Origin: Ganoderma boninense
Lineage: Eukaryota > Basidiomycota > Agaricomycetes > Polyporales > Polyporaceae
NCBI GenBank assembly: GCA_002900995.3
Contig: CM035304.1
Span: 2,013,476 to 2,077,475 of the forward strand
Length of the DNA: 64,000 nucleotides
Direction: 5' to 3'
A program made the position numbers and the translations under genes. A model generated the notes under the pieces. That model worked only from the letters and a program-made list of their open reading frames with translations. It had not been told where the DNA came from and did not search any database. The first letter of the stretch is position 1; every line of letters begins with the position of its first letter. This document shows positions 47,363 to 59,563 of the stretch, piece after piece.

Positions 47363-47556
47363 TGAAGCCACACGTGGGAGACGTGAGCGTGCGCGCAAGG
47401 CCCGATACCTTCTTTGATGCTTTGGGCGCAACCATCTTGTCGCACGTCCTGGTGATTAAACCACAACGTGTCGTCTACGACGAGTTGAAGTGGTTTAAAT
47501 TCCATGGCTCGGAAATCAAGCTTGAGAGTTCCACACTCCCCAACCACCACGGCGCC

Positions 47557-48885
47557 ATGCCGGAGGCACTCCCCAACCCCGCATCTAGCGCCGGCGACGA
47601 CAAGGCTGCGGCCGTAGCCTCTGCTCCAACTCCAGACTACGCGTTCCTCTTACGTGACATGCCCCAGATAGCACACCCTCGTCGTGACCCAGAATGCGAC
47701 AGATGCACGGACCCCGATTTAAAACCATGGTCCTTCAACGCAGCGAAGACGAGCTACAGGAGAGGAGATATCCTCCAGATCCAGGAATCCGTCCACACTC
47801 CAATCGATGCACTGTTTACGAGTGTGACGCCACCTGGTACAGCTCTGCACCACAAGCAGTCGGCGTCCCACGGCCAGGAGTAGTTATGGAATCGCGCCCA
47901 ACTACCACGATGACAGACGAACAGACCTATACTTGCCTCATGGCAACGTATCGTGGGATCTACGCGTTCGCCCACCTTCCCCCAGTCCTCAAGCACTTCT
48001 GTGTGCCTATCTCCCCTCATTACGAGATAGAGAAGGATGGTACTCACCTACACACGTCCCCAGAGTGGCAGCGGCTGCACTCTTGGCTCATCGCGTGCGC
48101 CTGCGTTTCGAGAGAACTGGTGGTCGGGAGATGGGAATGGAAAGACGAGACGGAAACGCGCCAGCCACGGTTTTCCTTCAGGTTCTACAAGAAAATGTTC
48201 AAGGATCTGGACCAAATCCGAGCACAAAGGTGGGAAGAGTGGTGGCAGCGTACCCAGGAGAAGGGGTATTTGGAAGTGCGGTACATGGAATACGAGGCGA
48301 GTCTTCAAGTCGACTAGAGGTCAGAAATATATTGCAAAACTCCAACTCACCTTAACGGTCTCGCGACATTTGCAGGCATTCAAGCGACAGGTCAAGGAGA
48401 CTAACCAGCAGGTGAAGCACTGGTAGAAGGTCATTAGAGGGCCCAAACGAGGACTTACGATCGGTGCGCAGATTGCGTCAACCAGGAGCCTGGGCTTCAT
48501 CCCCCATCTTGAAACCCGGGAGGAGGAGCGAATAGACACTCTCCCTTCTGTGGAGAATGACGGAGAAAAATTAGCTGAGGACCCTAAAACGATGCTAGCC
48601 GTTCAGGATACTTCTGTTCGTCATACCGTGACCGACTTCAAAACGTCAGCTGACAACTCACAGGCACCAGAGGACCGTGTGCAAGATGTAGGACCAGTAG
48701 GTTGCCTTTCAGCGCAACAGGCCACTGGGGAGAGCTCCAATATCAGTGGTTCTCCTACTTCCGACATTTCAACATCGCCCTCGCATGTGCAAACAGTTCA
48801 CCAGGATGCGGCCCCTCCAACTTCTGACGTCACGCGTCAAGATACACCAAATGTATGCTGCATTGTCTTTGGGGAGAGGAATTGA
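47557..48885 (+). CDS. Family B protein, copy B1 (unknown function)
   Basis: The start at MPEALPNPASSAGDD (47557) is preferred; an in-frame ATG at 47287 lies before the shared promoter boxes. The N-terminal part has DPECDRCTDPDLK then SYRRGDILQIQESVHTPI, matching CEYC...YDEGEVVRIKESIHN in B2. After a frame change near 47820 the core follows: YAFAHLPPVLKHFCVPISPH, SPEWQRLHSWLIACACVSRE and GRWEWKD, matching LLSDLPKILQFFCIPIAPH and PEWS...DAWLIALEFISRG in B2. A CxxC pair near the start could bind metal; that is inference. Later exons (AFKRQVKETNQQ, then IASTRSLGFIPHLE at 48472-48885) encode a Ser/Thr/Asp-rich, probably disordered tail. The gene needs one added base near 47820, where B2 is intact. 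Confidence 0.65.
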
Positions 48886-49903
48886 TGCTCACGCACTAAT
48901 CTGCACAAGGAAGGAACTGTCTTCACGACTCAAGCACCGCGGCGAGCCTCTTACGCTCAAGCTGTGGCCACATCATCGCAAAAGGTGGGTTCAGCTTAGT
49001 GATGTTGAATGTGTGCTCAAGTCACTCACAGTATTCCTCCATAGACAAGCGATATCGATCCGCGCGCCACTGAGCAATCTACAGCCCGAACTGGAAGGCA
49101 TGTCGATCAACTTGAACCTGCATCTGCCAGTGCTGGCAAGGCTGGCCGGAAGAAGAGAGGAGCCGTGTCAATAGTCCTGAGTACATTTTCTCGAAGGAAG
49201 CGCAATTAACCCAGTGTTCCAAGTTCCTGAGGTAGAGCGAGGGATCTCGAAATTGTCTGAAGACAGCAGTCGCGTACAGACGTTTCAGTTGGAGTAATGG
49301 GGAAGGATGGATCGCATCTGGGAGCGCTGGCGGAGGCCCCAAGCGAGTAGCTCAGACGCCCGTGAACGTCTCGGCCCGGGACCACGCTCACCGGGCTGCT
49401 CAAGCATGATATTGTGTCACTTACATGGTCCGAGTCGCAGGAGCCCTCGGAATCGCTGCCTTGCTTCAAATCATCTACGATTTATGTTCTACACGCGCTT
49501 TAAAATAATACAGCAGGCTGGTTACTAATCCACAGGAGATAATACGTATAACAAGTCTCATCAACGAGAAGTGCAGTGCTACGACAGTGCTAGCAGGAGC
49601 AGCGAGTGTTGTCAGTCCAACTCATAGGACCGAAGGCTCCTACAGCACAGTGCGCGAGTGGCGTGCCCGAATGCCCGACGAATCCTACTCCCAATAGAAC
49701 TCACCGCCTTGAACGTAGCTGCCAATGTTGAGGCATACCAGCCGAGTCAACACGGAAAGCGCTTCGAAAAAATGAAAATAGACCGTACCCGAGCGTCGGA
49801 GAGTCTCTTGGGTGAGCTTCCTGTCTAGAAGCTCTCCTGGAGGGTGAAAACTGGAGCCCACACGCTTCATCAACGCTGGCGGATCTACTGCCAACTCATC
49901 GAC
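48886..49903. other. Unassigned region with gene-like fragments
   Basis: A plus-strand frame to 49174 (KELSSRLKHRGEPLTLKLW and onward) and a minus-strand frame at 49894-49685 (HPPGELLDRKLTQETLRRSG, then FHFFEALSVLTRLVCLNIG) have protein-like composition, but no complete model could be built. They may be exons of unrecognised genes or remnants left by duplication of the A/B block. Confidence 0.35.
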
Positions 49904-51096
49904 TCATGAACTGGACTCCAAGTCAGTCGTCAATGGCGCGCTTGCCGCCTCAGATGGCTCCGTTTCGTTCTGGTTATTGGCTTGAGCGAGGTCCCTCAAG
50001 GCGCGTTCCCTCCGCGCAAACGCATCGGTGATTATCCTGCGATGTGAATTTCACCATCTGTTTGCGGAAAGAGCGGCACAAACAAGGACTCACGAGACGA
50101 TCCTCTTTTTCTCCTCAAACAACTCCATCGGACTCGGTATATCTTCTGCCGTCAGATGTTCATCAAGCTCGCACCAGAGGTCGACAAGTGGTATCAACGG
50201 GAAGGTCGGGTCCGGATCCCACCCGAAGATGTTCACGGAAAAGATGTCAGCAGCTGCTGCCGTTAACTCTCCCGACTTCTCGTTTTCACAGTCCGCGGCA
50301 TTCTCGTCTCCAAGTTCGCAGACTGCAAACAACGATGTATCTGAGAGAGGACTCGAGGAACTGTCCCGGTCAAGCGCAGGGGTCGACGCGCGAACGGGTT
50401 CCCTCGCGGCACCTCGTAGGAGTTGCGACGGGTCGAACGCACAACATGCCTTGCGAACGATGGGGTCTCGCAGTGCCCAGGCTGGAACCATAGCAGGAGG
50501 TCTTGTCACTATGGGCTCTTCTTCTCCCTCGTTGTCAAGCACTTCATCCATGCGAACGTAGTCTTGCTTGAAGGTCCGCCTTGTGGCGTGGTGCTGCGGA
50601 GGTTCCAGTCGGATCGCCCGGCTGTCATCGGTGAATCCACAAGCAGGTCTGCGCACACGGATATTCGTGATGCTGTCTATCCAGTGAAAGCAGTTTGGGA
50701 ACGGGAAGTCTGGGGTAGGACGGATGGGAGGACGTGTGGCGCTCGAGCACTGCATATTGGGGAAGATGGGGATGACCATGTCGGCGAGGAGCCCTTTCTT
50801 CCTGTCTTCGGGACGCAGCGTGTTGCCGATGAGCTTGACACAGTAAGTGCACCACTTACTTCTCGCCATGGGGAGGTCGAGGGCCTTGAGAAGGAGGCTG
50901 TAGGTGAACTCGGTCGTGGAATAGCATGCCTACGACGTACCAGGTTAACGTAAACCAAGTATTTCTTGGGGTTGAACATCTCGACCTCTGCTAGTGTCTC
51001 CGTGTCGTCCAGCCTGAGATCTGTGACCATCGCCAGGGGATCCATTCGAATGACAGCATAGAACCATGGGACAGGAAAGACGGGCCTCCGCGACAT
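49904..51096 (-). CDS. Family A protein, copy A3 (unknown function), 359 aa
   Basis: Exons 51096-50941, 50884-50094 and 50036-49904 join to 1080 nt without a break. Exon 1 has FPVPWFYAVIRMDPLAMVTD and FNPKKYLVYVNL. The intron acceptor is CTCAAG at 50885, giving ALDLPMARSKWC. Exon 2 carries CTYCVKLIGNTLRPEDRKKG, ADMVIPIFPNMQC, RPPIRPTPDFPFPNCFHWID, VRRPACGFTDDSRAIRL and NIFGWDPDPTFPLIPLVDLW then CELDEHLTAEDIPSPMELF. Exon 3 is short (SIITDAFARRERALRD and an acidic tail). It is closest to A4, which lies immediately upstream and has the same orientation, suggesting a tandem duplication. Only about 250 bp separates its start from the end of A4, leaving no room for a family B partner. Confidence 0.8.
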
Positions 51097-51248
51097 GAGT
51101 GGAGGAATACTATAATGATGGCAGTTCAGCAGCAGGTAATGGGGAGAAACGATCGAGGGTTATTCGAGGAAGTGCGAAGCAAGATGAGAGGGAGCAGATG
51201 GTGCAGCGAGCAGATGCTTACTATAATGGCGTGGCGAGTGGATTGGCC

Positions 51249-51290
51249 CCGTCAGCGCCCATTTTCTTTGTTATTTTCGTCGATGGGCGT
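51249..51290. promoter_or_regulatory. Conserved two-box upstream element of A3
   Basis: CCGTCAGCGCC (51249-51259) and TGGGCGT (51284-51290), 35 bp apart, 153 bp upstream of the A3 ATG. It is kept although A3 has no divergent partner, so the element probably serves A genes themselves. Confidence 0.65.
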
Positions 51291-51349
51291 CGCCCGCTCG
51301 GGTGAGAATCAAACCAAACCCTATAATACAAGATCGGGGGCGAAACCGC

Positions 51350-52911
51350 TCAGCACGACGTCCGGGCAGAAGTTTGGAGGCAACAGAAGTGAGATTTACT
51401 GATCGCGAATCCAAAGACGTCTCCCTCGGCGATACCCAGCTCAGTGCTAGGGCGCGGTAGGTGTTCTTGAAAATCGAACGGATGCCGACTCTGAGGGTAC
51501 GTATCCCTCTCGCGGCTAAGGATGCTGTTGCGTTGAGTCAACAAGGCATACACACAGTGATGGTATCGGCACGTACACCGTTGCCGAGGAGTTCTTCTGA
51601 TATCAGAGTCCTCACGTTCCGGCTCGCCGTAGAGAGGCAGCGTGTATGCGTCCCCATGTTCCTTATCCAGTGCTGTATCGACCATCTCATCATCCTGCGA
51701 AGGAGAACAGTCAGTGATAGATGGCCCTTCGGCCGCCCGAGTGTTCATTTCGATGTGTTCACTCATTCGGCGACCATCTCTCATGGTACGCTCTTGTCTT
51801 GCAAATGCATCCATAATGATCCTGTCCAGCTCGGTTCAGCATCATACAGGCGAGGGATTACCGCAGCCAACTAGCACTCACGCGGCAATTCTCTTCTCCT
51901 CTTCGTACCAGTCAAGCGGGTTCGGGATAGTCTCCGCGGTCAAGTGTTCGTCGAGCTCGCACCAAAGGTCGACGAGGGGAACAAAGGGGAAAGTAGGGTC
52001 AGGATCCCACCCGAAGATGTTGAATGCGAAGGTATCCGAGGCTGCGGTGAGAGCAGTGGGATCCTCCGACTTTTCGTCCCTACCGCCACCCCCCGTATCA
52101 TGGTTCTGCTCATCTCCGGACTCGTATGAGGGAAGGGGAGACGCACAAGTTGATGGACCTGGAGCCGAGGATGAACCCTGATCAAGGGCAGGGGTGTATG
52201 CCCGTTCCGAGCCGCTAACGTCCTCCAGGAGCCATGAAGGGTCGAAGGCACGGCAAGCACTTCGAACGACGGGATCGCGCAGTGCCCATCCTGGCACCGC
52301 AGGAGTGGGTACGTCATCCACCGGCAGGTCCGTCGCCTTCTTCCCTCTTAGGAGCTGGTCGATGCGGCCATAGTCTTGACTGAACGTCCATCTTGTAGCA
52401 TGATGTTCTTCGGGCTCGAGCCTGATAGCTTGGCTGTCGTCGGTGAACCCGCTGGCAGGTCGGCGCATGCGAACATTGGCGATAGTCTCCATCCAGTGAA
52501 AGCAGTTCGGGAACGGGAAGTCGGGCGTCGGATGGATGGGAGGACGTGTGTCGCTGGCGCACTGCGTGTTAGGGAAGATCGGGATAACCATGTGGGCGAG
52601 AAGGCCGAGCGCCCTGTCTTCAGTGCGGAGGGTATTGCCAATGAGCTTGACGCAGTATCGACACCACTTGCTGTTGGGCATCGGGAGGTCGAGAGCCTTG
52701 AGAAGTAACCTCAATGCCTCTCGTCATCTCAGAGGTCCGAGAATAAGAGACTTACCAGGTTAACGTATACCAGATACTTCTTTGGACTGAATGCTTCGAC
52801 CGCTTTAAGGGTTTCAGCGTCGTTCAGGCCCAGGTCCTTCACCATCGCCACGGGGTCCATGCGGATAACCGCATAGAACCATGGGACAGGAAAGACACGT
52901 CGTCGCAGCAT
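51350..52911 (-). CDS. Family A protein, copy A4 (unknown function), 480 aa, long tail
   Basis: Exons 52911-52756, 52696-51882 and 51821-51350 join to 1443 nt in phase. Exon 1 reads FPVPWFYAVIRMDPVAMVKD ... FSPKKYLVYVNL. Exon 2 has ALDLPMPNSKWCRYCVKLIG, HMVIPIFPNTQC, RPPIHPTPDFPFPNCFHWME, VRMRRPASGFTDDSQAIRL and NIFGWDPDPTFPFVPLVDLW then CELDEHLTAETIPNPLDWY. Exon 3 starts AIIMDAFARQERTMRDGRR and continues for about 155 codons, with acidic and then Cys/His/Arg-rich stretches (RQRCTCRYHHCVYAL). This tail is far longer than in A2, A3 and A5. It may have grown by reading into former intergenic sequence, or a 3' splice may be missed. Confidence 0.78.
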
Positions 52912-53071
52912 GATCCACTACTAGAGACTCAGGCGTTGATGCCCCTTGATGAGAAGGGAAGTTTGAAGGCGACAGGAGATGGGAGTGGCGACAGACTTGA
53001 GATGACCGCGGGAAAAGGGTAAAGGAGGCTAGGTAAGGCTTGCGTGGTGATGAGACTGCTTGAGAACTGCC

Positions 53072-53114
53072 CCGTCAGCGCTTGCTGTTTGTCGGTGTTT
53101 TCGCCAATGGGCGT
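53072..53114. promoter_or_regulatory. Conserved two-box upstream element of A4
   Basis: CCGTCAGCGCT (53072-53082) and TGGGCGT (53108-53114), 36 bp apart, 161 bp upstream of the A4 ATG. The spacing matches the A2 copy exactly. Confidence 0.65.
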
Positions 53115-53225
53115 CGTTCACATGGGAAGGAAACCACATCCGGCCGCCTGTCAAATCCTCAAGTAGCTACGGTCATTGCGATTTTAGCGTCACAACACTG
53201 GCACTAGAACAGCACCGGAAGAACA

Positions 53226-54003
53226 ATGATGGTTCAGACTCACTGGCAGTATAAGTGTGTGATCATGGCGACATGCAAAAGTCGCGTTGTACTCCTGTTT
53301 CCCATGTCCCAAAACACCCATTCCGCTAGCGATGGTATGGACACCATCGTTGAGGAACCAGCTCTCACTCCATCCACCAGTGTATCCGCTCCAATATTTC
53401 CGGAATATTACCCGCCGACTTCCGACAGTCCCCGCCTCGACGAGACCCGAATTGCGAGCTCTATCAAAACTCAAGCACTCAGCCATGTCTCTTTGATGCT
53501 GAGCAAGAGAGATATGAGGTTAGCTAGCATTGCTCAACGAACTTGGCATTATATAACTTACAAGACATCGTACAGAGGGCGGCGAATAGAGCACATCTCA
53601 CATCGTCCATTCTCACTCAACTTGGAAGAGACCAGGCCGGGTCCAGTGAAACGCCTCGTCCTAATCCTGCAGACTAGAATGCAAGAAAGCATCACAGGCG
53701 ACATTGACGGGGAGGCCATCCTGAGCGAATTGAGCCTCGAGGCGAAACAGACTGAACGCGACGTGGTCACACAGCTGTCTGAGCAAGGTTCACAGCAAGA
53801 AGGGCATGTCGCTCCTGGACCCTGGTGAACACAATCTCTCAGAGGAAGCGAAATTGATGGAACTGGTCTCTAAATATGACCAATTAACAAGAAATGATTT
53901 GCTAGTCATCGCAAGGAAGCCTGAGGTGGCTGAAGTTGCAACGTCATGTCCATCCGAGCTAGGTTCGGAGCATGACTCAAGACTCGGCCTGGGTTCACTG
54001 TGA
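53226..54003 (+). CDS. Hypothetical gene divergent from A4, possibly broken
   Basis: An open frame from 53226 (a second ATG at 53337 gives MDTIVEEPALTPSTSV) runs to 53828, and an overlapping frame continues to 54003 with EEAKLMELVSKYDQLTRNDL. Together they read like one charged, Ser/Glu-rich protein with one frame change near 53810. It occupies the place where A2 and A5 have a family B gene, but I see none of the B motifs (no CxxC, no FC(V/I)PI, no PEW). It could be an unrelated gene or a heavily decayed partner. No function is proposed. Confidence 0.35.
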
Positions 54004-55973
54004 ATATTGAAATGGGCGGATCTAAATGCTATAATTGTGGACCACTCACTTAGTAGGATTAGCGAAGCTTGGAGGGGTACTTGGTGTTGAGTTCCGGTAT
54101 TAAATGCCACAGAACAGGACAAAGAAGAGGAGCGTCATGAAAAACGAGTTCGAAGGCGATGCGCGCTAACGAACAAGGCGCTTGATTTGTCAGCGGGGTC
54201 TGGGCCCATCCGCGCACGTCGCTACGGTCAGCATGCCCGACGGCGACCACGCATCTTTCAGCCTCGTCTAGCTTCTTTCTACTTCATATCCTCTGTGTAG
54301 TTGCTGGCATCGTCGTCGTACTCACCTCAAAGCCGCATACAGCTGTGCTAGCTGGGAGACCAGGTCCATTCAGCCGCCAGACGATCTTTCCGAGCCACTG
54401 GCACTCCTCACAAGTTATCGTGGGCCACTAAACCTGCTGCCACGTGAAGCTTTAGTTTTCTTCCTTGCGGATCTCGGCTGCGGGGGGGACTCGACGTTGA
54501 AGGAGGAGTTCTGGATGGACTGAGTGGGTGGCACTGCAAAGGTGTCATATGTCACCGTCCACTCCATCTTGCTCTCAGGTGCGGATTTCCGAGCGTTCAC
54601 CCTTGCGGTATACCGGGTCTGACCTGAGGTTTATATGCATCTCCTTCCATCCATCATCGAACAGCCATCTGTCACACTGCCTGCAAACCAACCCCCGGGA
54701 AGCTTGCTACTCGAGATCTGTGCTCGGACTTTGGTATGTAGCTGGCACAGTGTTATTGAACACTCTGAACTGCCCTGATACCACCACCACCTCCACGCGT
54801 GGTCAGCCGGTGAGCTCCACTCAAGCATCTGCTCTGATTCCCCTCGACATCTACCCTGAGTACTCGAACGAAGCAATGGCAACCAGTCCGCCCGCGAAGC
54901 TCAACTATGCCCGTGATTAGGGTTCCCAGTTTATGGCTGTGGACTGCTGCCACTGATCTCTGTCTCTGCTGCCGTTCGCGGGGCCTGGTCATGCGAATAT
55001 TGGTTCTTCGATTTTTATTCACGAGTGGCACTCTACCCCGCGAGCTCTAGTTGCCTACGACTAAGCCCGCATATACTCGTTTCTGCGCCTTACTCGGGAG
55101 TGCACGACCCCACATTCCCGACTTCCTCTCGCTGCAACGGCCGCATAGCAAAAGAGGTTATTATTCCTCCAGGACGATAGCAAGACTTGTATTTGGACCG
55201 TCTGGGCTTGGTCCGGGGTCGCTAGAAGATTGTCAACAGCATACATCTCTCCACGTATCGATTTGCTCAGACGTATCCCCCGGCACATACCACGACGTCA
55301 TCGGAGAGAAGGATTCCGGACCACCTTACTTAAGCCTCCTGGCTGCGTTACATCGGCTCCGACTACACGTCGTCGAGTCCACCGGCGATGCGCTGTCAGC
55401 AGTCGAAGAGCCCAAACACCGGGGTTCTTGGGCGGTGGCGCCCCGAGAAGCAAGGTATGCCCGATCATTTTTCCCACCATGTCTACACACCACATACATG
55501 GAACCTACTCCTCGTGTTAGAATGCGTGGACCTCGGAAGCTGTGGTGCAGTCGATGTCCTCCTCGCGGTGGCCGACCTGGCGTCATGTCGACACGACGAA
55601 CGACGGCACGACGTGCGGCACGCATTCAGCTACACCCTCGATGACGTCGAAGTACCCGGCAGATTCAACGCCACCCTCATCGCTTTCGTCTCCGTAACAT
55701 ACAGGACACTGCAATAGCATGCGGAACATAGAGTTCGCGCCTGCCGCCCACAGTGACATCTAGAAACCCGTCAAGATGAGGGTCTCGCCTTTCGCTGTTC
55801 TGCCGCGCGAGCCGGGCGGCCATCGGTCTGATCTAGCACGGCGCACTTGAGTGAAGTACCAGTCCCTGCCGCGCTCGTGCTGTCCCCGTTGTGCTTCCCC
55901 GCTCCCCACATCTCTGCCGTTCCCCCTCTCTGCTTGCTTGCGTTCTGGTTCTCTTGCTATCAAGCCATCCATT
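54004..55973. other. Two kilobases without a recognised gene
   Basis: Open frames at 54528-54920 and 55051-55717 (+) and their antisense partners have no domain and no consistent splice signals. The last 200 bases are C/T-rich on the plus strand, as in the leader of the gene at 55974. Confidence 0.4.
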
Positions 55974-57683
55974 ATGGCAATGGCAACAGCGGCAATGGCA
56001 ACGGCGACAGCTGGGCTGAGCGCAGCGAGCGTGAAGAAGTTGAGGGCACAGTTGACCACGCTGGCGCAGGACCGGGTGTTCCCCGTCGTGGTAGAGACTG
56101 CGCTATTCGGTAAGTTCTCCTTCCTGTTCTCTCAAAACTGCAATTTCTGACGTAAACGCTATCCCTTCTCGCATCCAAGCCATCTTCACAGTGTTGATTA
56201 TCATCTCCACTTACATTATCTGGTGCGCACTTCATGCGATATACAGGGTGCGCTACATACGAGCCAGACTGACGCGACTGCTAATATTCACAGCCAACGC
56301 GGCCTCCAGCGGTCATGGCCGCGATTGTTCATGCTCAGCGTTACACTCGCGATGTACGCGATCTCGACGCTCGACTGGGCAATCGACATCCGCCTCCTCT
56401 GGAACGACCTCCACACGCTGACCCTCACCGGACTGCCCGCCACGCACCCGCTGAAGTTCGGAGTTTCGAGTCCGCCGTTACTGGTTCTGCAGGGAATCAC
56501 CAGCGCGATATGCGTACGTCCATATCGCTGGCCGGCGCATCTTGCATCTGTCCTGATTGCGCGTTGTACATATATTGAAGATCATCCTGGGCGACGCTGT
56601 CGTTTGCTGGAGGGTCTGCGTCGTGTGGGGCTCTCGCCCGCTGATGATCGCTATAGGGCTATTTTGGGTGCTCGGGTCAGTCGGTGAGTCGCCCCGGGCT
56701 CGTGCTCATGCTTCTATTCCGTCGCTGTGGTTCTAATCGCCGCCCGCATCATCTCGCGCTCGACATACAGGCGTCTTCACAGCGTGGAGCGCGATGTTCG
56801 TTGGGTTCTACTACCACCATCTGCCCGCGCCCGTCGAGGTCCTGGTGAAACACAACACGATCGTGAACGCGCTCGCATTCTCGTGGAGCGCGGCGACGAA
56901 CGTGTGGGCAACAGCGATGGTATCGTATAAGGCATGGTGCGTCTATCACCTTGTACTTATTCCGAGGTTCGCGTGTGAGAGTGCCGCTGACTGTGCGCCG
57001 CTCGACTGTCGGGCTTTCGACAGGCTGCAGCGAAGAGACCTCAAGCGACACTTGGGCAGCACAGGGCTTGCGGTGCATGACGTCTTGATGCTCCTGGTGG
57101 ACTTTGGCGTGATATATACGATCTTCATGGTGTGTGGCTCGTCTGCCGATGCTACCAGACTCGCATTGTGTTTGCTCATTGCTTTTGCAGCTCCTGAACG
57201 TCATCGTGCTCATCCCGAGCCTCAACGGCGGGACATTCTTCTATTACGTGACTCTGTTCATGCAACAGATCACCGTGCGTCTCTTACCTCCCGTTCCATC
57301 CGGCTGACGCAGTCGTCCTGAGGCTGATGATGCTTCATTTGCCCTCCCAGGGAATGTACCCTACGGCGATCATCGTGCTCGTCGCACTTCAGAAGTCGCA
57401 CCTCGACCACCAATTCACTTTCCCACCCTCGGTGCACTCCCGCACGGCAGACGTCGAGACCCTCCCGTTCACCGTGAAGGCAGGGCACTCGAAGGAGACT
57501 CAACTGGGAGGCTCGACAACGGGGACGTACGACAGCCCCACATCGACCCGGTATGAGCCCGAGCCGCGGATCCTCGCGCTACAGACGGCAAGCATGCCTG
57601 TAGCCGAATTGATGCGGGAAAGCCGCACATGGAAGGAGAGCAGCAGGCCCGCCACGGAAGAAGGTGTCGGGCTAGCCAAGTGA
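55974..57683 (+). CDS. Seven-transmembrane basidiomycete membrane protein, 396 aa
   Basis: Eight exons (55974-56109, 56180-56222, 56294-56513, 56581-56683, 56771-56936, 57024-57129, 57191-57274, 57351-57683) join to 1191 nt with no break, starting MAMATAAMATATAGLS. Hydrophobic segments include VVVETALFAIFTVLIIISTY, LFMLSVTLAMYAISTLDWAI, LLVLQGITSAICIILGDAVV, MIAIGLFWVLGSVGVFTAW, a segment around ALAFSWSAATNVWATAMVSY, VLMLLVDFGVIYTIFMLLNV and a last one near FFYYVTLFMQQITGMYPTAI, followed by a Ser/Thr-rich cytoplasmic-looking tail. The pattern is that of the large uncharacterised seven-helix protein group of agaricomycetes; a receptor role is possible but unproven. The gene lies inside the A/B block without being related to it. 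Confidence 0.8.
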
Positions 57684-57870
57684 GGTACGAGGTAAGAGGT
57701 ACGAAGGGTGCGTTCCGGCAAATTTTCGGTCTGAGCGCATCTGGCTTGCTTTGAGGTTGTGCTCCCGGACCTTTCACCTCTGTGGCGTGGATCGGATCGG
57801 ATCGTGTTCGTGTCCTATGGTACTAATTGCTTGTATTATCACGGATTAACAACGTCCTTGGAATAGATTC

Positions 57871-58032
57871 TTGCCACTGGTAGCCTCAAGCGTCATTTGG
57901 GACGACTCAGCTTTCTCCGTCCCCTTCACTAGTGCCGATTGACCGCGATCACAGTCTACGTGTTTACGGGCCAGTTTGGGCATGCATTTGCCCACGCAGA
58001 TCCACACATATATCTTGCAGGTGTTTCTTCCA
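57871..58032. repeat. Diverged dispersed repeat, copy 2
   Basis: This starts TTGCCACTGGTAGCCTC and resembles 45437-45588 over its whole length, including GGCATGC...TTGCCCACGCAGATCCACACA...TTGCAG. The two copies bracket the A2-A4 genes and the seven-helix gene. Confidence 0.55.
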
Positions 58033-59563
58033 GGGGTGTATGATGCTACCGCCGTTGCTTTGGACTTCAACGTCCTATTAGTCGCCTGCAGCTGAGCAGA
58101 CCTTGGACTAGGCGCTGAGCGTTGAGCTCCGAGTCTGAGCGCCGGCGTTGGCCATCTCTAGCCATCTCCTCTCACGACGTCCCGGGTCAACAGCCCACAG
58201 CTCAAAGTCTCTATATGCGTTCAATATGCACATGTACGCCGAGACGTTTCAGGATATGTGTTTTAGTTGAAACTGACTCATCTCGGGGTGTTCGCGGTAT
58301 GCAAGCTGCTTTAAGTGGTGTGCGTCCTCCTTGACATCTTTGACACGATATGTGACCGATGAATTCCACAGTAAATAGTATTAATCGTACAAGAGACTGG
58401 TATACTTGAGCATATAGCGGCGAACACGTCAGAGACGAAACCTCAGAGGCTCAGGACCGTGTTCAAGTTGTTGCCTTGACCCTTGAGAGCGGAAGCACAA
58501 GGCGCACTTGGTCCCTCTCAAGCATCGACAGGCCTCAAGGTAGCCTGAGCATGAAATGCGAACATAGAAGAAGGAGGTTGTAGGTATGGTGTGGAGAGTT
58601 GAGGTAGCGTGGGGGCGGAAGAGACTGCTGTACAGTAGCATACAGTGGCTCATCGTACGATACTCTCGATTTGTCTTTGTTTTAACGTGTGGAGTCCAAC
58701 TCTCATGTGAGAAGCAGGAACTGAAGGCAAGCCGCGCGCGCGGATTTGTGGTTCGGGCGCGGTACGTTGTAATCTATTGTAATTCAATGAGAGGTGACGG
58801 GCACATGCTACCCCCCGTCGTGGTGTAAAGAGACATATGCTCGTCATTATCATTCACACAGCATGTTTCCCAGCATTCACAATTAATGCCACTGGGATCA
58901 ATTCTCTTAGCTATTACTTCTGGTCAGGCGACAAGCCGCATGCACCACCGCCTCAGTACGACCCGAAGTGCGTCCGATGCTCGAAGCTGAAGATCATCAT
59001 ACAACTTCGACTCGGCACACCGTGGTAGAGCATGAGAGAGAGATCCTCCAAATCCGAGAATTGGTGCATTTTTGCGTCTTCTAGTTCGATCAGCAACTGG
59101 GTTTTTCCGATTCATCTTCTTCCCGTCCAAGATTCCACGGAGGAAGCCATGGCTCGCAACGGGCCCGGGAGGAACAGTCGGGGGGATCCAAGTCTGGTGG
59201 GTGTAGGGGTGCATGCACACTCGGCGCCGCTCATTGTCATTTCTCAATGTTTTCATTCAACGAGCTTCAATCTCCCAGAGTACCATTCAAGCCGCGTGAG
59301 TGGTGTATAGTTTACTGCGCAAGTTTCTTGGGGGCTACACAATAGGTAGGAAGGACAGGGAAATTAAAGGGACGGAGACATAGGGACGAAAACATGTGTA
59401 AGTAAAATCAGCACGTCAGCGGGGCCTGCCTGGAACCTCCGAGTTCTGCGATTCTCGAGCCCACTAGCGATAGGGTAAGCCACATCTTTGAGAAAAGGAA
59501 GTTGACAAGCCCACCGACGCCGCTACCTCTATCTTGTAAATGAAGACTAAATGAGCACAGACG
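58033..59563. other. No gene recognised
   Basis: Only short frames on both strands, without splice support. The stretch separates the second dispersed-repeat copy from the 3' end of A5. Confidence 0.45.

Noticed and set aside
53226..54003. Third family B gene facing A4
   Set aside because: The position fits, but none of the B motifs (CxxC, KESIH, FCIPI, PEW, WLIA) is present in any frame, so it is listed only as a hypothetical gene.
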